A stretch of 64,000 bases of DNA from Gallionella straubiae (GCF_051257895.1 NZ_CP194331.1:1426001-1490000), one strand, 5' to 3'. Counted from the first letter of the stretch, positions 44,202 through 53,536 are shown. Numbers and translations: made by a program. The notes: generated by a model from the letters alone, not told the origin.

Positions 44202-45203
44202 ATGCCGATCGCCGCCGAAGAACTGCCGCGCCACCTCGCCTCCGGCCTCAAGCCGCTGTATGTGGTGTACGGGGACGCGCTGCTGCTGGCGGTCGAGGCG
44301 GCCGACAGCATCCGCGCGGCGGCGCGCGCGGCGGGCTACAGCGAGCGCGAGACCTTCATCGCCGAGCAGCATTTCAAATGGAGCGAACTGAAGAACAGCG
44401 CGCAGAGCCTGTCGCTGTTCGCCGAGCGCAAGATCATCGACTTGCGCATCCCGTCCGGCAAGCCCGGCACCGAAGGCGGGCAGGCCTTGCAGGACTATGT
44501 CGCCAACCCGAGCCCCGACATACTGACGCTGATTACCCTGCCCAAGCTGGACTGGAGCGCGCAGAAGAGCCAATGGTTCGACGCGCTGGAACGGCACGGC
44601 GTGATGGTTACGGCCGACGACATTCCTCGCCCGGCGCTGCCGCGCTGGATCGCCGCGCGCCTGAAGCGCCAGGAACAGAGCGCCGACGAGCCCACGCTGG
44701 AATTTCTCGCCGATCGCTGCGAGGGCAACCTGCTCGCGGCATTCCAGGAAATCCAGAAGCTTGCGCTGCTGTTCCCAGCCGGGCCGCTGCCTTTCGAGCA
44801 GGTCAGGGATGCGGTGATGGACGTGGCGCGCTATGACATCTTCAAGCTCTCCGAAGCCATGCTGAACGGCAACGCGGAACGTTTCGCGCGCATCCTCGAC
44901 GGGCTGCGCGCCGAGGGAACCGCCACCGTGCTGGTGCTCTGGGCCGTCAGCGAAGACATCCGCACGCTGGGCAAGGTGCTGCAGGCCGTGCAGCGCGGCG
45001 GCAACCTCGGCAATGCCCTGCGCGACCTGCGGGTGCGCAAGGACAGACAGCCCCTGATCGAGCATGCGGCGCGCCGCCTGAAATTCCCGCATATCGAACG
45101 CGCCCTGCAGCAGGCCGCGCGGCTGGACAAGACCATCAAGGGGCTGCGCCAGGGCGATGTGTGGGACGAATTGCTGCAACTCGGATTGCGCTTCGCGAAA
45201 TGA
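44202..45203 (+). CDS. holA: DNA polymerase III subunit delta
   Basis: This 333-residue clamp-loader subunit opens the beta clamp. The VVYGDALLLAVEAADSIR start, the LPKLDWSAQKSQWFDALE segment, EFLADRCEGNLLAAFQEIQKL in pieces and the helical C-terminal collar (AVMDVARYDIFKLSEAMLNG) are typical. It starts 3 bp after lptE and overlaps cutA by 4 bp. Confidence 0.93.
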   Translation: MPIAAEELPRHLASGLKPLYVVYGDALLLAVEAADSIRAAARAAGYSERETFIAEQHFKWSELKNSAQSLSLFAERKIIDLRIPSGKPGTEGGQALQDYVANPSPDILTLITLPKLDWSAQKSQWFDALERHGVMVTADDIPRPALPRWIAARLKRQEQSADEPTLEFLADRCEGNLLAAFQEIQKLALLFPAGPLPFEQVRDAVMDVARYDIFKLSEAMLNGNAERFARILDGLRAEGTATVLVLWAVSEDIRTLGKVLQAVQRGGNLGNALRDLRVRKDRQPLIEHAARRLKFPHIERALQQAARLDKTIKGLRQGDVWDELLQLGLRFAK

Positions 45204-45526
45204 ACGAGATGCTGCTGGTCATCACCAACCTGCCCGATGCGGAAACTGCCGCAAGGCTCGCGAGGCGACTCATCGAGGAACGCGCGGCGGCCTGCGTAAA
45301 CCAGCTCGCACCCTGCACCTCGACCTATCGCTGGGAGGGCGACATCGAGACCTCCGCCGAGGTGCCGCTACTGATCAAGACCACGCGCACCGCCTATCCG
45401 CGCCTCGAGCAACTGATCCGCGCGGCGCACCCCTACGAACTTCCCGAAATCATCGCTGTCCCCATAACAACCGGCCTGCCCGCCTATCTGGACTGGGTGA
45501 GCCGCGAAATTGCCCTCAAGGAATGA
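45200..45526 (+). CDS. cutA: Divalent-cation tolerance protein CutA
   Basis: This 108-residue trimeric CutA1 protein has LVITNLPDAETAARLARRL, the AACVNQL motif, STYRWEGDIETSAEVPLLIKT (two pieces) and the HPYELPEIIAVP motif. Its biochemical role is still debated (copper tolerance; in cyanobacteria, heat tolerance). The ATG overlaps the holA stop codon, and the preceding in-frame ATG lies within holA. It is followed by dsbD as in many proteobacteria. Confidence 0.93.
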   Translation: MNEMLLVITNLPDAETAARLARRLIEERAAACVNQLAPCTSTYRWEGDIETSAEVPLLIKTTRTAYPRLEQLIRAAHPYELPEIIAVPITTGLPAYLDWVSREIALKE

Positions 45527-45529
45527 TCC

Positions 45530-47353
45530 ATGCGTTTCGTACTAGTGCTGCTGTCATGTTTAATGGTTACCGCCGCGAATGCGGGCCTGCTGGATCGATT
45601 GGGCGGCGGCAAGCAGCCCAGTTTCCTGCCACCTGACCAGGCTTTCGGCCTGCAGGTCACGGTGCGTGACGCGCATACCCTGCAAGCCGACCTCAGCGTA
45701 ACGCCGGGCTACTATTTATACCGCGACAAGATCAAGTTCGAGATTCAGGAGGGCCCGGTCAAAATCCAGGCGGTGAGCCTGCCGAGAGGCGAGATGAAAC
45801 AGGACCCCTCCTTCGGCAACACCGAAGTGTTCCATCGCTCGATCCAGGCCGCGATCACCCTGAACCGCCCGGGCAATGCCGCCGGCATCACCCTGAACGC
45901 CACCTACATGGGGTGCAGCGAAGATGGGCTGTGCTACCCGCCGATCAAGAAGGCGATCCGGCTCGACCTGCCCGACGCCAAGACCGGCTCGCGCCCTGCC
46001 CCGGCGATGACCGAAGCGCCGCCGCCCTCTGCCATCGCGCCGCTGCCGCCCGCGCCCGCCAGCGAAAACGCCCAGATCGCCAAACTTTTCAAGGGCGGCA
46101 GTTTCTGGCTGATCGTCTCCTTCTTCTTCGGCGCGGGGCTGCTGCTCGCCCTGACCCCCTGCGTGTTCCCGATGATCCCCATCCTGTCCGGCATCATCGT
46201 CGGGCGCGGCCACAAGATAACCAAGATGCACGCCTTCATCCTGTCGCTGGCCTATGTGCTGGGCATGGCGATCACCTACGCCGCCGCGGGCGTCGCCGCC
46301 GGCTTTTCCGGACACCTGATCTCCAACGCGCTGCAGACACCCTGGGTGCTGGGTAGCTTCTCCGCACTGTTCGTGCTGCTGTCACTGTCCATGTTCGGTT
46401 TCTACGAGCTGCAACTGCCTTCGGCACTGCAGAGCAAGCTGACCGACACCAGCAACCGCCTGCACGGCGGGCACCTGTCCGGCGTATTCGCGATGGGCGC
46501 GCTGTCCGCCGTCATCATGGGGCCGTGCGTCGCAGCACCCTTGGCCGGCGCGCTGCTCTACATCGGCCAGACGCACGATGCCGTGCTGGGCGGGGTCGCC
46601 CTGTTTGCGCTGGCGCTGGGCATGGGGGCGCCGCTGCTGCTGATCGGCGCCTCGGCGGGCGTATTGCTGCCCAAGGCCGGCGCGTGGATGGAGTCGGTCA
46701 AGAAATTCTTCGGCGTGATGCTGCTGGCGCTGGCGATCTGGATCGTCCAGCCGCTGCTGCCAATCGGTGCGCAGATGCTGCTGTGGGCGGCGCTGCTGAT
46801 CTTCTGCGGGATATACCTGCGCGTGCTGGATCCCCTGCCGCACAACGCCAGCGGCTGGCACAGGCTGTTCAAGGGCGTCGGCCTGATCGCCCTGCTGCTC
46901 GGCGTGGCCTACCTGATCGGCGCGCTGTCCGGCGCGCGCGACCTGCTGCGTCCGCTCGGCAACCTCGGCCGCGCCGAAGCACAGGCCCCCGCCACCCTGC
47001 AATTCTCCCGCGTCACGGATGCCGCAGACCTCGACCGGCGCCTCGCCCAGGCGCGCGGACAGACAGTAATGCTGGATTTCTACGCCGACTGGTGCATCTC
47101 CTGCAAGGAAATGGAGCGCTTCACCTTCGCCGATGCCGCGGTGCAGGCCAAACTCAAGCCGGTGCTGCTGCTGCAGGCAGACGTGACCGCCAACAGCGAA
47201 GCCGACCAGGCCCTGCTCAAACGCTTCGGCCTGTACGGCCCGCCCGCCATCCTGTTCTTCGACAAGGAGGGCAGGGAAATGGGCGATTTTCGCGTGACCG
47301 GCTACCAGGACGCCGCGCGCTTCCTGCAATCGCTACAAGCCACTGGAATCTAA
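45530..47353 (+). CDS. dsbD: Thiol:disulfide interchange protein DsbD
   Basis: This 607-residue protein carries reducing power from cytoplasmic thioredoxin to periplasmic DsbC/DsbG and cytochrome c maturation factors. It has a signal peptide, an N-terminal immunoglobulin-like domain with the cysteines in GCSEDGLCYPP, eight transmembrane helices with cysteines in LTPCVFPMIP and MGPCVAAP, and a C-terminal thioredoxin-like domain with active site DWCISCKEME. All three redox cysteine pairs are present. It ends the leuS operon. Confidence 0.95.
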   Translation: MRFVLVLLSCLMVTAANAGLLDRLGGGKQPSFLPPDQAFGLQVTVRDAHTLQADLSVTPGYYLYRDKIKFEIQEGPVKIQAVSLPRGEMKQDPSFGNTEVFHRSIQAAITLNRPGNAAGITLNATYMGCSEDGLCYPPIKKAIRLDLPDAKTGSRPAPAMTEAPPPSAIAPLPPAPASENAQIAKLFKGGSFWLIVSFFFGAGLLLALTPCVFPMIPILSGIIVGRGHKITKMHAFILSLAYVLGMAITYAAAGVAAGFSGHLISNALQTPWVLGSFSALFVLLSLSMFGFYELQLPSALQSKLTDTSNRLHGGHLSGVFAMGALSAVIMGPCVAAPLAGALLYIGQTHDAVLGGVALFALALGMGAPLLLIGASAGVLLPKAGAWMESVKKFFGVMLLALAIWIVQPLLPIGAQMLLWAALLIFCGIYLRVLDPLPHNASGWHRLFKGVGLIALLLGVAYLIGALSGARDLLRPLGNLGRAEAQAPATLQFSRVTDAADLDRRLAQARGQTVMLDFYADWCISCKEMERFTFADAAVQAKLKPVLLLQADVTANSEADQALLKRFGLYGPPAILFFDKEGREMGDFRVTGYQDAARFLQSLQATGI

Positions 47354-47417
47354 GGTTTTTAGATTATCTCCGTCAAACTACTGGACAATTCCACCCAATT
47401 TACGGCAAACTGAGCAC

Positions 47418-47855
47418 ATGAAGAACATCCTTGTGCTGCATGGACCCAACCTGAACCTGCTCGGCAGCCGCGAGCCCGATGTATATGGGCGCGTCACGTT
47501 AGACGAAATTAACGAACTTTTAACGAAGTTAGCTGGCACGAAGGGCGCAAACCTGTTCTGTTTCCAGAGCAACTCGGAAGCGGCGCTGGTGGAACGGGTG
47601 CAGCAGGCGCGCACCGACGGCACGCAGTTCATCGTCATCAATCCTGCTGCATATACCCATACCAGTGTGGCCCTGCGCGATGCGCTGGCAGCAGTGGGTC
47701 TGCCGTTCATCGAAGTACACCTGTCCAACGTGTTCGCGCGCGAGGCGTTCCGCAAGGAGTCGTTTTTCTCGGATATCGCCGTGGGCGTCATCAGCGGCCT
47801 GGGCGCGGCGGGCTATGAATACGCAGTGCAGCATGCACTGAACCATAAAAACTAG
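47418..47855 (+). CDS. aroQ: 3-dehydroquinate dehydratase, type II
   Basis: This 145-residue dodecameric enzyme performs the third shikimate-pathway step. The HGPNLNLLGSREPDVYG start with the catalytic Arg/Tyr loop, FQSNSEAALVERVQQA, INPAAYTHTSVALRDAL and EVHLSNVFAREAFR with the catalytic His are complete. It starts the aroQ-accB-accC-prmA gene order conserved in beta- and gammaproteobacteria. Confidence 0.96.
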   Translation: MKNILVLHGPNLNLLGSREPDVYGRVTLDEINELLTKLAGTKGANLFCFQSNSEAALVERVQQARTDGTQFIVINPAAYTHTSVALRDALAAVGLPFIEVHLSNVFAREAFRKESFFSDIAVGVISGLGAAGYEYAVQHALNHKN

Positions 47856-47873
47856 AGTTTTAAGGAGGGCATC

Positions 47874-48326
47874 ATGGATTTACGCAAGCTCAAGACACTG
47901 ATTGAGCTGGTCGAAGGTTCCGGCATTGCCGAACTGGAAATCAGCGAAGGCGAAGAACGCGTACGCATCACGCGCACCGTGGCCGCTGCGCCGCAACAAA
48001 CCTATGCGCCGGCACCGCAACCCGTAGCCGCAGCCGTTGCGCCACAACCCGCCGCTCCGGCGGCGGAGCCCGCCAAGCCCGCTGCCCCCGAAGGCCATGT
48101 GGTGAAATCGCCGATGGTCGGCACCTTCTACCGTTCCGCCTCGCCCGGCTCAAAACCCTTCGTGGACGTCGGTCAGAGCGTGAGCAACGGCGACACCCTG
48201 TGCATCATCGAGGCGATGAAGCTGCTCAACGAGATCGATGCCGACCAGGCCGGGGTCATCAAGGCCATTCTGGTCGAGAATGGACAGCCGGTCGAATTCG
48301 GCCAGCCTTTGTTCGTCATCGGCTAA
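47874..48326 (+). CDS. accB: Biotin carboxyl carrier protein of acetyl-CoA carboxylase
   Basis: This 150-residue carrier has an N-terminal DLRKLKTLIELVEGSGIAEL segment, an Ala/Pro-rich linker (about residues 41-80) and a biotinyl domain with the biotin-attachment site EAMKLLNEI. It carries CO2 for malonyl-CoA synthesis. It is 51 bp upstream of accC and forms the usual accBC pair. The biotin cluster at the left of the window makes its cofactor. Confidence 0.96.
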   Translation: MDLRKLKTLIELVEGSGIAELEISEGEERVRITRTVAAAPQQTYAPAPQPVAAAVAPQPAAPAAEPAKPAAPEGHVVKSPMVGTFYRSASPGSKPFVDVGQSVSNGDTLCIIEAMKLLNEIDADQAGVIKAILVENGQPVEFGQPLFVIG

Positions 48327-48377
48327 TTCAGCCCTCTGGCGCGGCTGCGCGCCAGACCAAAAGCCCGGAGTATCGAA

Positions 48378-49733
48378 ATGTTCGAGAAAATATTGATCGC
48401 TAACCGCGGTGAAATCGCCCTTCGTATTCAGCGCGCCTGCCGCGAACTGGGCATCAAAACCGTCGTGGTGCATTCCGAGGCGGATGCCGACGCCAAGTAC
48501 GTGAAGCTGGCCGACGAATCGGTATGCATCGGCCCGGCGCCTTCCAACCAGAGCTACCTGAACATCCCGGCCATCATCAGCGCGGCAGAAGTCACCGATG
48601 CGCAGGCCATCCATCCCGGCTACGGCTTCCTGTCGGAGAACGCCGATTTTTCCGAGCGCGTCGAAAAATGCGGCTTCGTGTTCATCGGCCCGCGCGCCGA
48701 AACCATTCGCCTGATGGGCGACAAGGTTTCCGCCAAGAGTGCGATGAAGAAGGCTGGCGTGCCCTGTGTGCCGGGCGTGGACGGCGCATTGCCGGACAAT
48801 CCCGCCGAAATAATCAAGATCGCGCGCAGCATCGGCTACCCGGTCATCATCAAGGCGTCGGGCGGCGGCGGCGGACGCGGCATGCGCGTGGTGCACACCG
48901 AGGCCGCGCTGCTCAATGCGGTCACCATGACCAAGACCGAGGCGCAGGCTGCCTTCAACAACCCCATGGTGTACATGGAGAAATTCCTGGAGAACCCGCG
49001 CCATATCGAATTCCAGGTGCTGGCCGACCAGCACGGCAACGCGGTTTACCTCGGCGAGCGCGACTGCTCGATGCAGCGCCGCCACCAGAAGGTCATCGAG
49101 GAAGCCCCGGCGCCGCTGCTCAACCAGCGCCTGCGCAACAAGATCGGCGAGCGCTGCGCCGAAGCCTGCCGCAAGATCGGCTACCGCGGCGCGGGCACCT
49201 TCGAGTTCCTGTACGAGAACGGCGAGTTCTTCTTCATCGAGATGAATACCCGCGTGCAGGTCGAGCACCCCGTCACCGAGATGATCACCGGCATCGACAT
49301 CGTGCAGCAGCAGATCCGCATCGCCGCCGGGGAAAAGCTGTCGTTCAAGCAGCGCGACATCCAGTTCCGCGGGCACGCCGTCGAGTGCCGCATCAACGCC
49401 GAGCACCCCTATAAATTTACCCCCTCGCCAGGACGCATCACCTCCTGGCACGCGCCGGGCGGCCCCGGCATCCGCGTGGACTCGCACGCCTACAACAACT
49501 ACTTCGTGCCGCCGAATTACGACTCGATGATCGGCAAGATCATCGCCTACGGCGACACACGCGAGCAGGCGTTTGCGCGGATGCGCACCGCCCTGTCCGA
49601 GATGTGGGTGGAAGGCATCGACACCAACATCCCCTTGCATCGCGAGCTGCTGCAGGACAGCGCCTTCAATCGCGGCGGGACCAGCATTCACTACCTGGAA
49701 GAGCGGCTCGCCGAACGCACCAAGGGCAAGTAA
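48378..49733 (+). CDS. accC: Biotin carboxylase
   Basis: This 451-residue ATP-grasp enzyme carboxylates the biotin on AccB. It has KILIANRGEIALRIQRAC, HPGYGFLSENA, the ATP-binding KASGGGGGRGMR loop, the EKFLENPRHIEFQVLAD segment and EMNTRVQVEHPVTEMITG (two pieces) with the catalytic Arg. The stop codon directly abuts the prmA ATG (TAAATG). Confidence 0.97.
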   Translation: MFEKILIANRGEIALRIQRACRELGIKTVVVHSEADADAKYVKLADESVCIGPAPSNQSYLNIPAIISAAEVTDAQAIHPGYGFLSENADFSERVEKCGFVFIGPRAETIRLMGDKVSAKSAMKKAGVPCVPGVDGALPDNPAEIIKIARSIGYPVIIKASGGGGGRGMRVVHTEAALLNAVTMTKTEAQAAFNNPMVYMEKFLENPRHIEFQVLADQHGNAVYLGERDCSMQRRHQKVIEEAPAPLLNQRLRNKIGERCAEACRKIGYRGAGTFEFLYENGEFFFIEMNTRVQVEHPVTEMITGIDIVQQQIRIAAGEKLSFKQRDIQFRGHAVECRINAEHPYKFTPSPGRITSWHAPGGPGIRVDSHAYNNYFVPPNYDSMIGKIIAYGDTREQAFARMRTALSEMWVEGIDTNIPLHRELLQDSAFNRGGTSIHYLEERLAERTKGK

Positions 49734-50627
49734 ATGCCCTGGCTGACCCTCACCGTTGACACCGACGCGCAACATGCCGAAGCATTGAGCGAGGCACTGC
49801 TGGAACTCGGCGCGCTGTCGGTGGACTTGCTGGACGCCGATGCCGGCACGCCGGACGAGCAGGCGATCTTCGGCGAGCCCGGCGAGGCGCCGCCCGGCGT
49901 GTGGCAGCACAACCGCGTCAGCGCCCTGTTCGACGATGACCGCGACGTGCCGGCGATCCTGCGCGAGGCCACAAACAAAATCGGCCTGAAAGACCTCCCC
50001 GAACACCGCATCGAAACGCTGGCCGACAACGATTGGGTGCGCCTCACCCAGTCGCAGTTCGAGCCGATCCGCATCTCGGCGCGGCTGTGGATCGTGCCGA
50101 CCTGGCATGAGCCGAGTGACCCCGCCGCCGTCAACATCGTGCTCGACCCCGGCCTCGCGTTCGGCACCGGCAGCCACCCCACCACGCGGCTGTGCCTGCG
50201 CTGGCTGGATGACAACCTCAAGGGCGGCGAGTCGGTGCTGGACTACGGCTGCGGCTCGGGCATCCTCGCGATCGCCGCGCTCAAGCTGGGGGCTGCACGC
50301 GCCGTCGGCGTTGATGTAGACTCGCAGGCAGTGATCGCCAGCCGCGACAACGCCGCTGCCAACCGCGTGGAGAACGTGAAATTCTATTTGCCCGGCGAGG
50401 CGCCGCAAGGCAGCTACGACCTGGTGGTCGCGAACATCCTGACCAACCCGCTGCGCATGCTCGCCCCGCTGCTGGCGAATGCGGCGCGGCAAGGCGGACA
50501 GATCGTGCTGTCCGGCATCCTCGAGGAGCAGGCGCAAGACGTGATGAACATCTACCGGCAATGGTTCGACCTGAACGCCCCGATTTTCGAGGAGGGCTGG
50601 GCGTGCCTGTCGGGACGGAAACGCTGA
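49734..50627 (+). CDS. prmA: Ribosomal protein L11 methyltransferase
   Basis: This 297-residue SAM-dependent enzyme trimethylates ribosomal protein L11. Its N-terminal substrate-recognition domain is followed by LDPGLAFGTGSHPTTRLCL, motif I LDYGCGSGILAIAALKLGA and motif ANILTNPLRMLAP. It follows accC without a gap. Confidence 0.95.
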   Translation: MPWLTLTVDTDAQHAEALSEALLELGALSVDLLDADAGTPDEQAIFGEPGEAPPGVWQHNRVSALFDDDRDVPAILREATNKIGLKDLPEHRIETLADNDWVRLTQSQFEPIRISARLWIVPTWHEPSDPAAVNIVLDPGLAFGTGSHPTTRLCLRWLDDNLKGGESVLDYGCGSGILAIAALKLGAARAVGVDVDSQAVIASRDNAAANRVENVKFYLPGEAPQGSYDLVVANILTNPLRMLAPLLANAARQGGQIVLSGILEEQAQDVMNIYRQWFDLNAPIFEEGWACLSGRKR

Positions 50628-50628
50628 C

Positions 50629-51594
50629 ATGAGCGGAACGACCCTCTGCCCGCACTGCAACACCCGCTTCAAGATTGCCGCCGAGCAGCTGGAGGCGCAT
50701 CAAGGCATGGTGCGCTGCGGGAATTGCCTGCAGGCCTTCGATGCCCGCCCCGGCTTCATCCCCGCCCAGCCGAATCCGCAGCTCGAACTGCCGATGCTGA
50801 ACGAGCCGGCCGAACCGGAATTGCCTGCTGCCGAAGCCCTGCCGTCCGCCGACATCGCGGCGGCCATCGAGGAAGCCGCGCCCGCCGCAGACACCGTCCT
50901 GATCGACGCGATTTCCTCCACCGAAGAAGAAGCTGCACCAGCCGAAGCGCTGGAAATTCCGCAGAGCGAACTGCTGGATTTCCACCAGCCCGTCGTCGAA
51001 GCTGAGGCCGAGGCATCACCTGTTACCGAGGAGGCTGCCGCGCCTACGCTGGCCGAACAGGTCGCCATCGTGCAAGATGAAGTGGAAGAAGAGAAGCCCG
51101 CTCCCGCCGCATACCGCCGCTGGCCCTGGGCGGTGGCCGCATCGCTGCTGTCGCTGGTGCTGTTCGCGCAGGCCGCGTATTTCTACCGCGTCGAGCTCGC
51201 CGCGCGCCTGCCCGGCCTGAAACCCGCGTTGATCGGCTACTGCAGGCTGCTCGGATGCAGCGTGCCGCTGCCGCAGAATACCGACCTGATGAGCATCGAG
51301 TCTTCCGACCTCGAGGCCGATCCCGAGCATGTCAACCAGATCACCCTGAACGCCCTGCTGCGCAACCGCGCGTCATACGCGCAGGCCTACCCCAACCTGG
51401 AACTCACGCTCAACGATACCCAGGACAAGCCGCTCGCGCGCCGTATCTTCAAACCCAGGGATTATCTGCCGCCGCAGGAAAACGAACAGACCGGGCTGCT
51501 GCCCAATCGCGAAGTCTCCGTCAAACTTTACCTCTATACCGCCGACCTCAGGCCGACGGGTTATCGTCTGGTGCTGCATTACCCTCAGCAGTAG
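50629..51594 (+). CDS. Zinc-ribbon (MJ0042) / DUF3426 membrane protein
   Basis: This 321-residue protein has an N-terminal MJ0042-type zinc ribbon (CPHC at 8-11, CGNC at 31-34), an acidic Ala/Glu/Pro-rich linker (about 45-160), one transmembrane helix (about 165-187) and a periplasmic DUF3426 domain. The domain includes LGCSVPLPQ, LNALLRNRASYAQAYPNLEL, and RRIFKPRDYLP. It is commonly found beside prmA in betaproteobacteria; its function is not established. It starts 1 bp after prmA. Confidence 0.87.
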   Translation: MSGTTLCPHCNTRFKIAAEQLEAHQGMVRCGNCLQAFDARPGFIPAQPNPQLELPMLNEPAEPELPAAEALPSADIAAAIEEAAPAADTVLIDAISSTEEEAAPAEALEIPQSELLDFHQPVVEAEAEASPVTEEAAAPTLAEQVAIVQDEVEEEKPAPAAYRRWPWAVAASLLSLVLFAQAAYFYRVELAARLPGLKPALIGYCRLLGCSVPLPQNTDLMSIESSDLEADPEHVNQITLNALLRNRASYAQAYPNLELTLNDTQDKPLARRIFKPRDYLPPQENEQTGLLPNREVSVKLYLYTADLRPTGYRLVLHYPQQ

Positions 51595-51600
51595 CTCAGA

Positions 51601-51739
51601 AGCTGCCTTAAAAATTTGCGAGGAGGGATGGATGCAAGGCGCACGGAGCGCAGCAACCGGAATGTACACAGAAGTGCATGAGGATTGCGAGTACCGCGCA
51701 ACGCCGCAGGCGCCCTCCGCAGCAATTTTGAAGGCAGCT
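51601..51739. repeat. 139-bp hairpin repeat filling the gap between convergent genes
   Basis: The ends are inverted: AGCTGCCTT at 51601-51609 and AAGGCAGCT at 51731-51739, with further partial complementarity inward (AAAATTTGC against GCAATTTTG). The interior contains AATGTACAC...GTGCATGAGGATTGCGAG, which I recognise as a dispersed betaproteobacterial repeat. It lies between the stop codon of the DUF3426 gene and that of plsY. Confidence 0.7.
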
Positions 51740-51740
51740 T

Positions 51741-52340
51741 TCAGCGCTTGCCGATGCGCGATTCCTTGCCCGCGAGCAGATTGCGGATATTGTTCTTGTG
51801 CCGCCAGATCAGCAGCAGCGACATGATGCCGGAGGCGACCACCCACTCGTCGGGCAAGCCCAGCATCAGCGCATAGACCGGCGCGCCGGCCGCGGCGGTC
51901 AACGCCGCGAGCGATGAGATGCGGAACAGCATCGCCACCGCGAGCCAGGTCACCAGCGCACCCAATCCCAGCCAGACATTCAGCGCCAGCAGCACGCCCA
52001 GCGCCGTCGCCACTCCCTTGCCGCCCTGAAAGCGCAGGAACACCGGGAAGATGTGGCCGAGAAACACCGCGAGCGCCACCAGCGCGATGAGCAGCGCGCC
52101 CTGTTTGTCCTGCGGCGCGAACTGCATCGCCGCGAACACCGCGAGCCAGCCCTTGGCCGCATCGCCCAGCAGCGTCAGCACCGCGGCCGCCTTCTTGCCG
52201 CTGCGCAGCACGTTGGTCGCGCCCGGATTGCCGGAGCCGTAACTGCGCGGGTCGGGCAGGCCGAACGCCTTGCTCATCAGCACCGCAAACGAAATCGAGC
52301 CCAGCAGGTAGGCGGCAACTACAAAAATCAGGTTCGTCAT
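51741..52340 (-). CDS. plsY: Glycerol-3-phosphate acyltransferase PlsY
   Basis: This 199-residue polytopic inner-membrane enzyme transfers an acyl group from acyl-phosphate to glycerol 3-phosphate, the first step of phospholipid synthesis. It uses the product of GpsA. Signatures are YLLGSISFAVLMSKAFG, the DPRSYGSGNPGATNVLR loop, FPVFLRFQGGKGVAT and the final IWRHKNNIRNLLAGKE. The ATG at 52340 starts the usual short N terminus, and the longer frame to 52397 is not supported. It diverges from folB. Confidence 0.95.
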   Translation of the reverse strand: MTNLIFVVAAYLLGSISFAVLMSKAFGLPDPRSYGSGNPGATNVLRSGKKAAAVLTLLGDAAKGWLAVFAAMQFAPQDKQGALLIALVALAVFLGHIFPVFLRFQGGKGVATALGVLLALNVWLGLGALVTWLAVAMLFRISSLAALTAAAGAPVYALMLGLPDEWVVASGIMSLLLIWRHKNNIRNLLAGKESRIGKR

Positions 52341-52417
52341 CTGAAATACCTTAAAATGTGAACGGCGGATTCTACTTGAATCACCCCGAGCAACCAAACC
52401 AGCGAACTCTTTACCTG

Positions 52418-52771
52418 ATGGACATCATCTTCCTGCGCGAACTCAAGGTCGAAACCCTCATCGGCGTCTACGAATGGGAGAAGCGCGTGCCGCAGACCCT
52501 GCAGATCGACCTCGACATCGCGCTGCCCGACAGCCGCGCCTGCCAGACCGACGACATCGACGACGCGCTGGACTACTCGAAAGTCGCGCAGCACATCCAG
52601 ACCGTCCTGGGCGAGGGTCATTTCTCCCTGCTGGAAACCCTGGCCGAACATATCGCGCAGATCATCCTCAAGGACTTCAAAGCACCTTGGGTCAAGGTCA
52701 GCGTTGCCAAGCTGCAGGCGATCAGGAATTGCAGGATGGTGGGGGTGAGTATTGAGCGAGGGGTTAAATAA
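52418..52771 (+). CDS. folB: Dihydroneopterin aldolase
   Basis: This 117-residue tetrahydrofolate-pathway enzyme has LRELKVETLIGVYEWEK, DIALPDSRACQTDDIDDALDY (two pieces), FSLLETLAEHIAQI with the active-site Glu, and VSVAKLQAIRNCRMVGVSIER with the catalytic Lys. The ATG at 52418 matches family length, and the upstream in-frame extension to 52358 overlaps the plsY promoter region. The plsY/folB divergent pair is conserved in many proteobacteria. It marks the left border of the accessory island. Confidence 0.94.
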   Translation: MDIIFLRELKVETLIGVYEWEKRVPQTLQIDLDIALPDSRACQTDDIDDALDYSKVAQHIQTVLGEGHFSLLETLAEHIAQIILKDFKAPWVKVSVAKLQAIRNCRMVGVSIERGVK

Positions 52772-52827
52772 TGCCGTTTGAAACACCAACTCCTTAGCTG
52801 TTTGTTTGGGTACTGATTACATCAAAC

Positions 52828-53448
52828 ATGACCGCAAAAAACAGAAAGCCATTTGCCATACGAGCACACTGGACTCCAGGTGGCTGGTATAACGAGACGT
52901 ATAGCTTTCATAAATATGCTGTGCAACAGCTAAAAGAGCTCGAATTATTAGTACAACAAGGAAATTCTCTGCACCCCCTTCCGTTAGGGCAAGCACTAAA
53001 ACAACCCAATGCACCTCCAGAGCTTTGGGAGCTTGCTAGCCGTCAGAAATTCGTTTCTGATTCGATACGTATCTATGCTGCCATGGCAGTAGAAGGCTTC
53101 CTCAATTTTTATGGCGTTGTCCGGCTCGGAGAAGAAGAGTTTACCTGCCACTTTGAGAAACTTGGCCTCATTCCAAAACTACGGCTACTCTTACTCATTT
53201 GCGATTCGATCTCAATCAGTAACACAGACCCTTTGGTGAAGCCCCTGGAACACATTGCCGCATCTCGGAACTCCTTAGTACATCCAAAGGCTAGGGAGAT
53301 TCGCTTTGACCTTCCAGAGCAATCCCTAAACAACGTAAGAATTCCTGATGCCGCACGCGAAATCATTACGGATATGAATGTATTTTTCCACGAGTTTTTA
53401 GCTTTAGTACCAGACGCTTCACATCTACTCCCTAATAACGACGAATAA
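52828..53448 (+). CDS. Accessory protein with HEPN-type RNxxxH motif
   Basis: This 206-residue protein has no close family that I recognise. It is predicted to be mostly helical and contains SRNSLVH (about residues 149-155). This matches the Rx4-6H motif of HEPN RNases with the typical polar residue after Arg. Its codons are visibly AT-richer than the flanking folB and plsY genes, and it stands alone beside an IS110 element and a REP pair, suggesting acquisition. Neither a nucleotidyltransferase antitoxin nor any defence partner is adjacent. It could be a structural HEPN-like protein rather than an RNase. Confidence 0.65.
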   Translation: MTAKNRKPFAIRAHWTPGGWYNETYSFHKYAVQQLKELELLVQQGNSLHPLPLGQALKQPNAPPELWELASRQKFVSDSIRIYAAMAVEGFLNFYGVVRLGEEEFTCHFEKLGLIPKLRLLLLICDSISISNTDPLVKPLEHIAASRNSLVHPKAREIRFDLPEQSLNNVRIPDAAREIITDMNVFFHEFLALVPDASHLLPNNDE

Positions 53449-53454
53449 ACCCGC

Positions 53455-53536
53455 GTAGGGCGCATTAGCCGCAAGGCGTAAGGCCGTATGTATCAAACAA
53501 TCATCCGGCGGGTTACGCTTTGCTAACCCGCCCTAC
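53455..53536. repeat. GTAG-type REP pair beside the IS110 element
   Basis: GTAGGGCG at 53455-53462 is inverted as CGCCCTAC at 53529-53536. The right REP, read on the minus strand, is GTAG followed by GGCGGGTTA, an 8-nt loop and TAACCCGCC (53507-53532), a perfect 9-bp stem. The left copy is degenerate. This lies between the HEPN-motif gene and the IS110 transposase. Confidence 0.75.

Noticed and set aside
48150..50672. 840-codon minus-strand frame opposite accB-accC-prmA
   Set aside because: Antisense to three conserved genes with Arg/His-rich nonsense translation.
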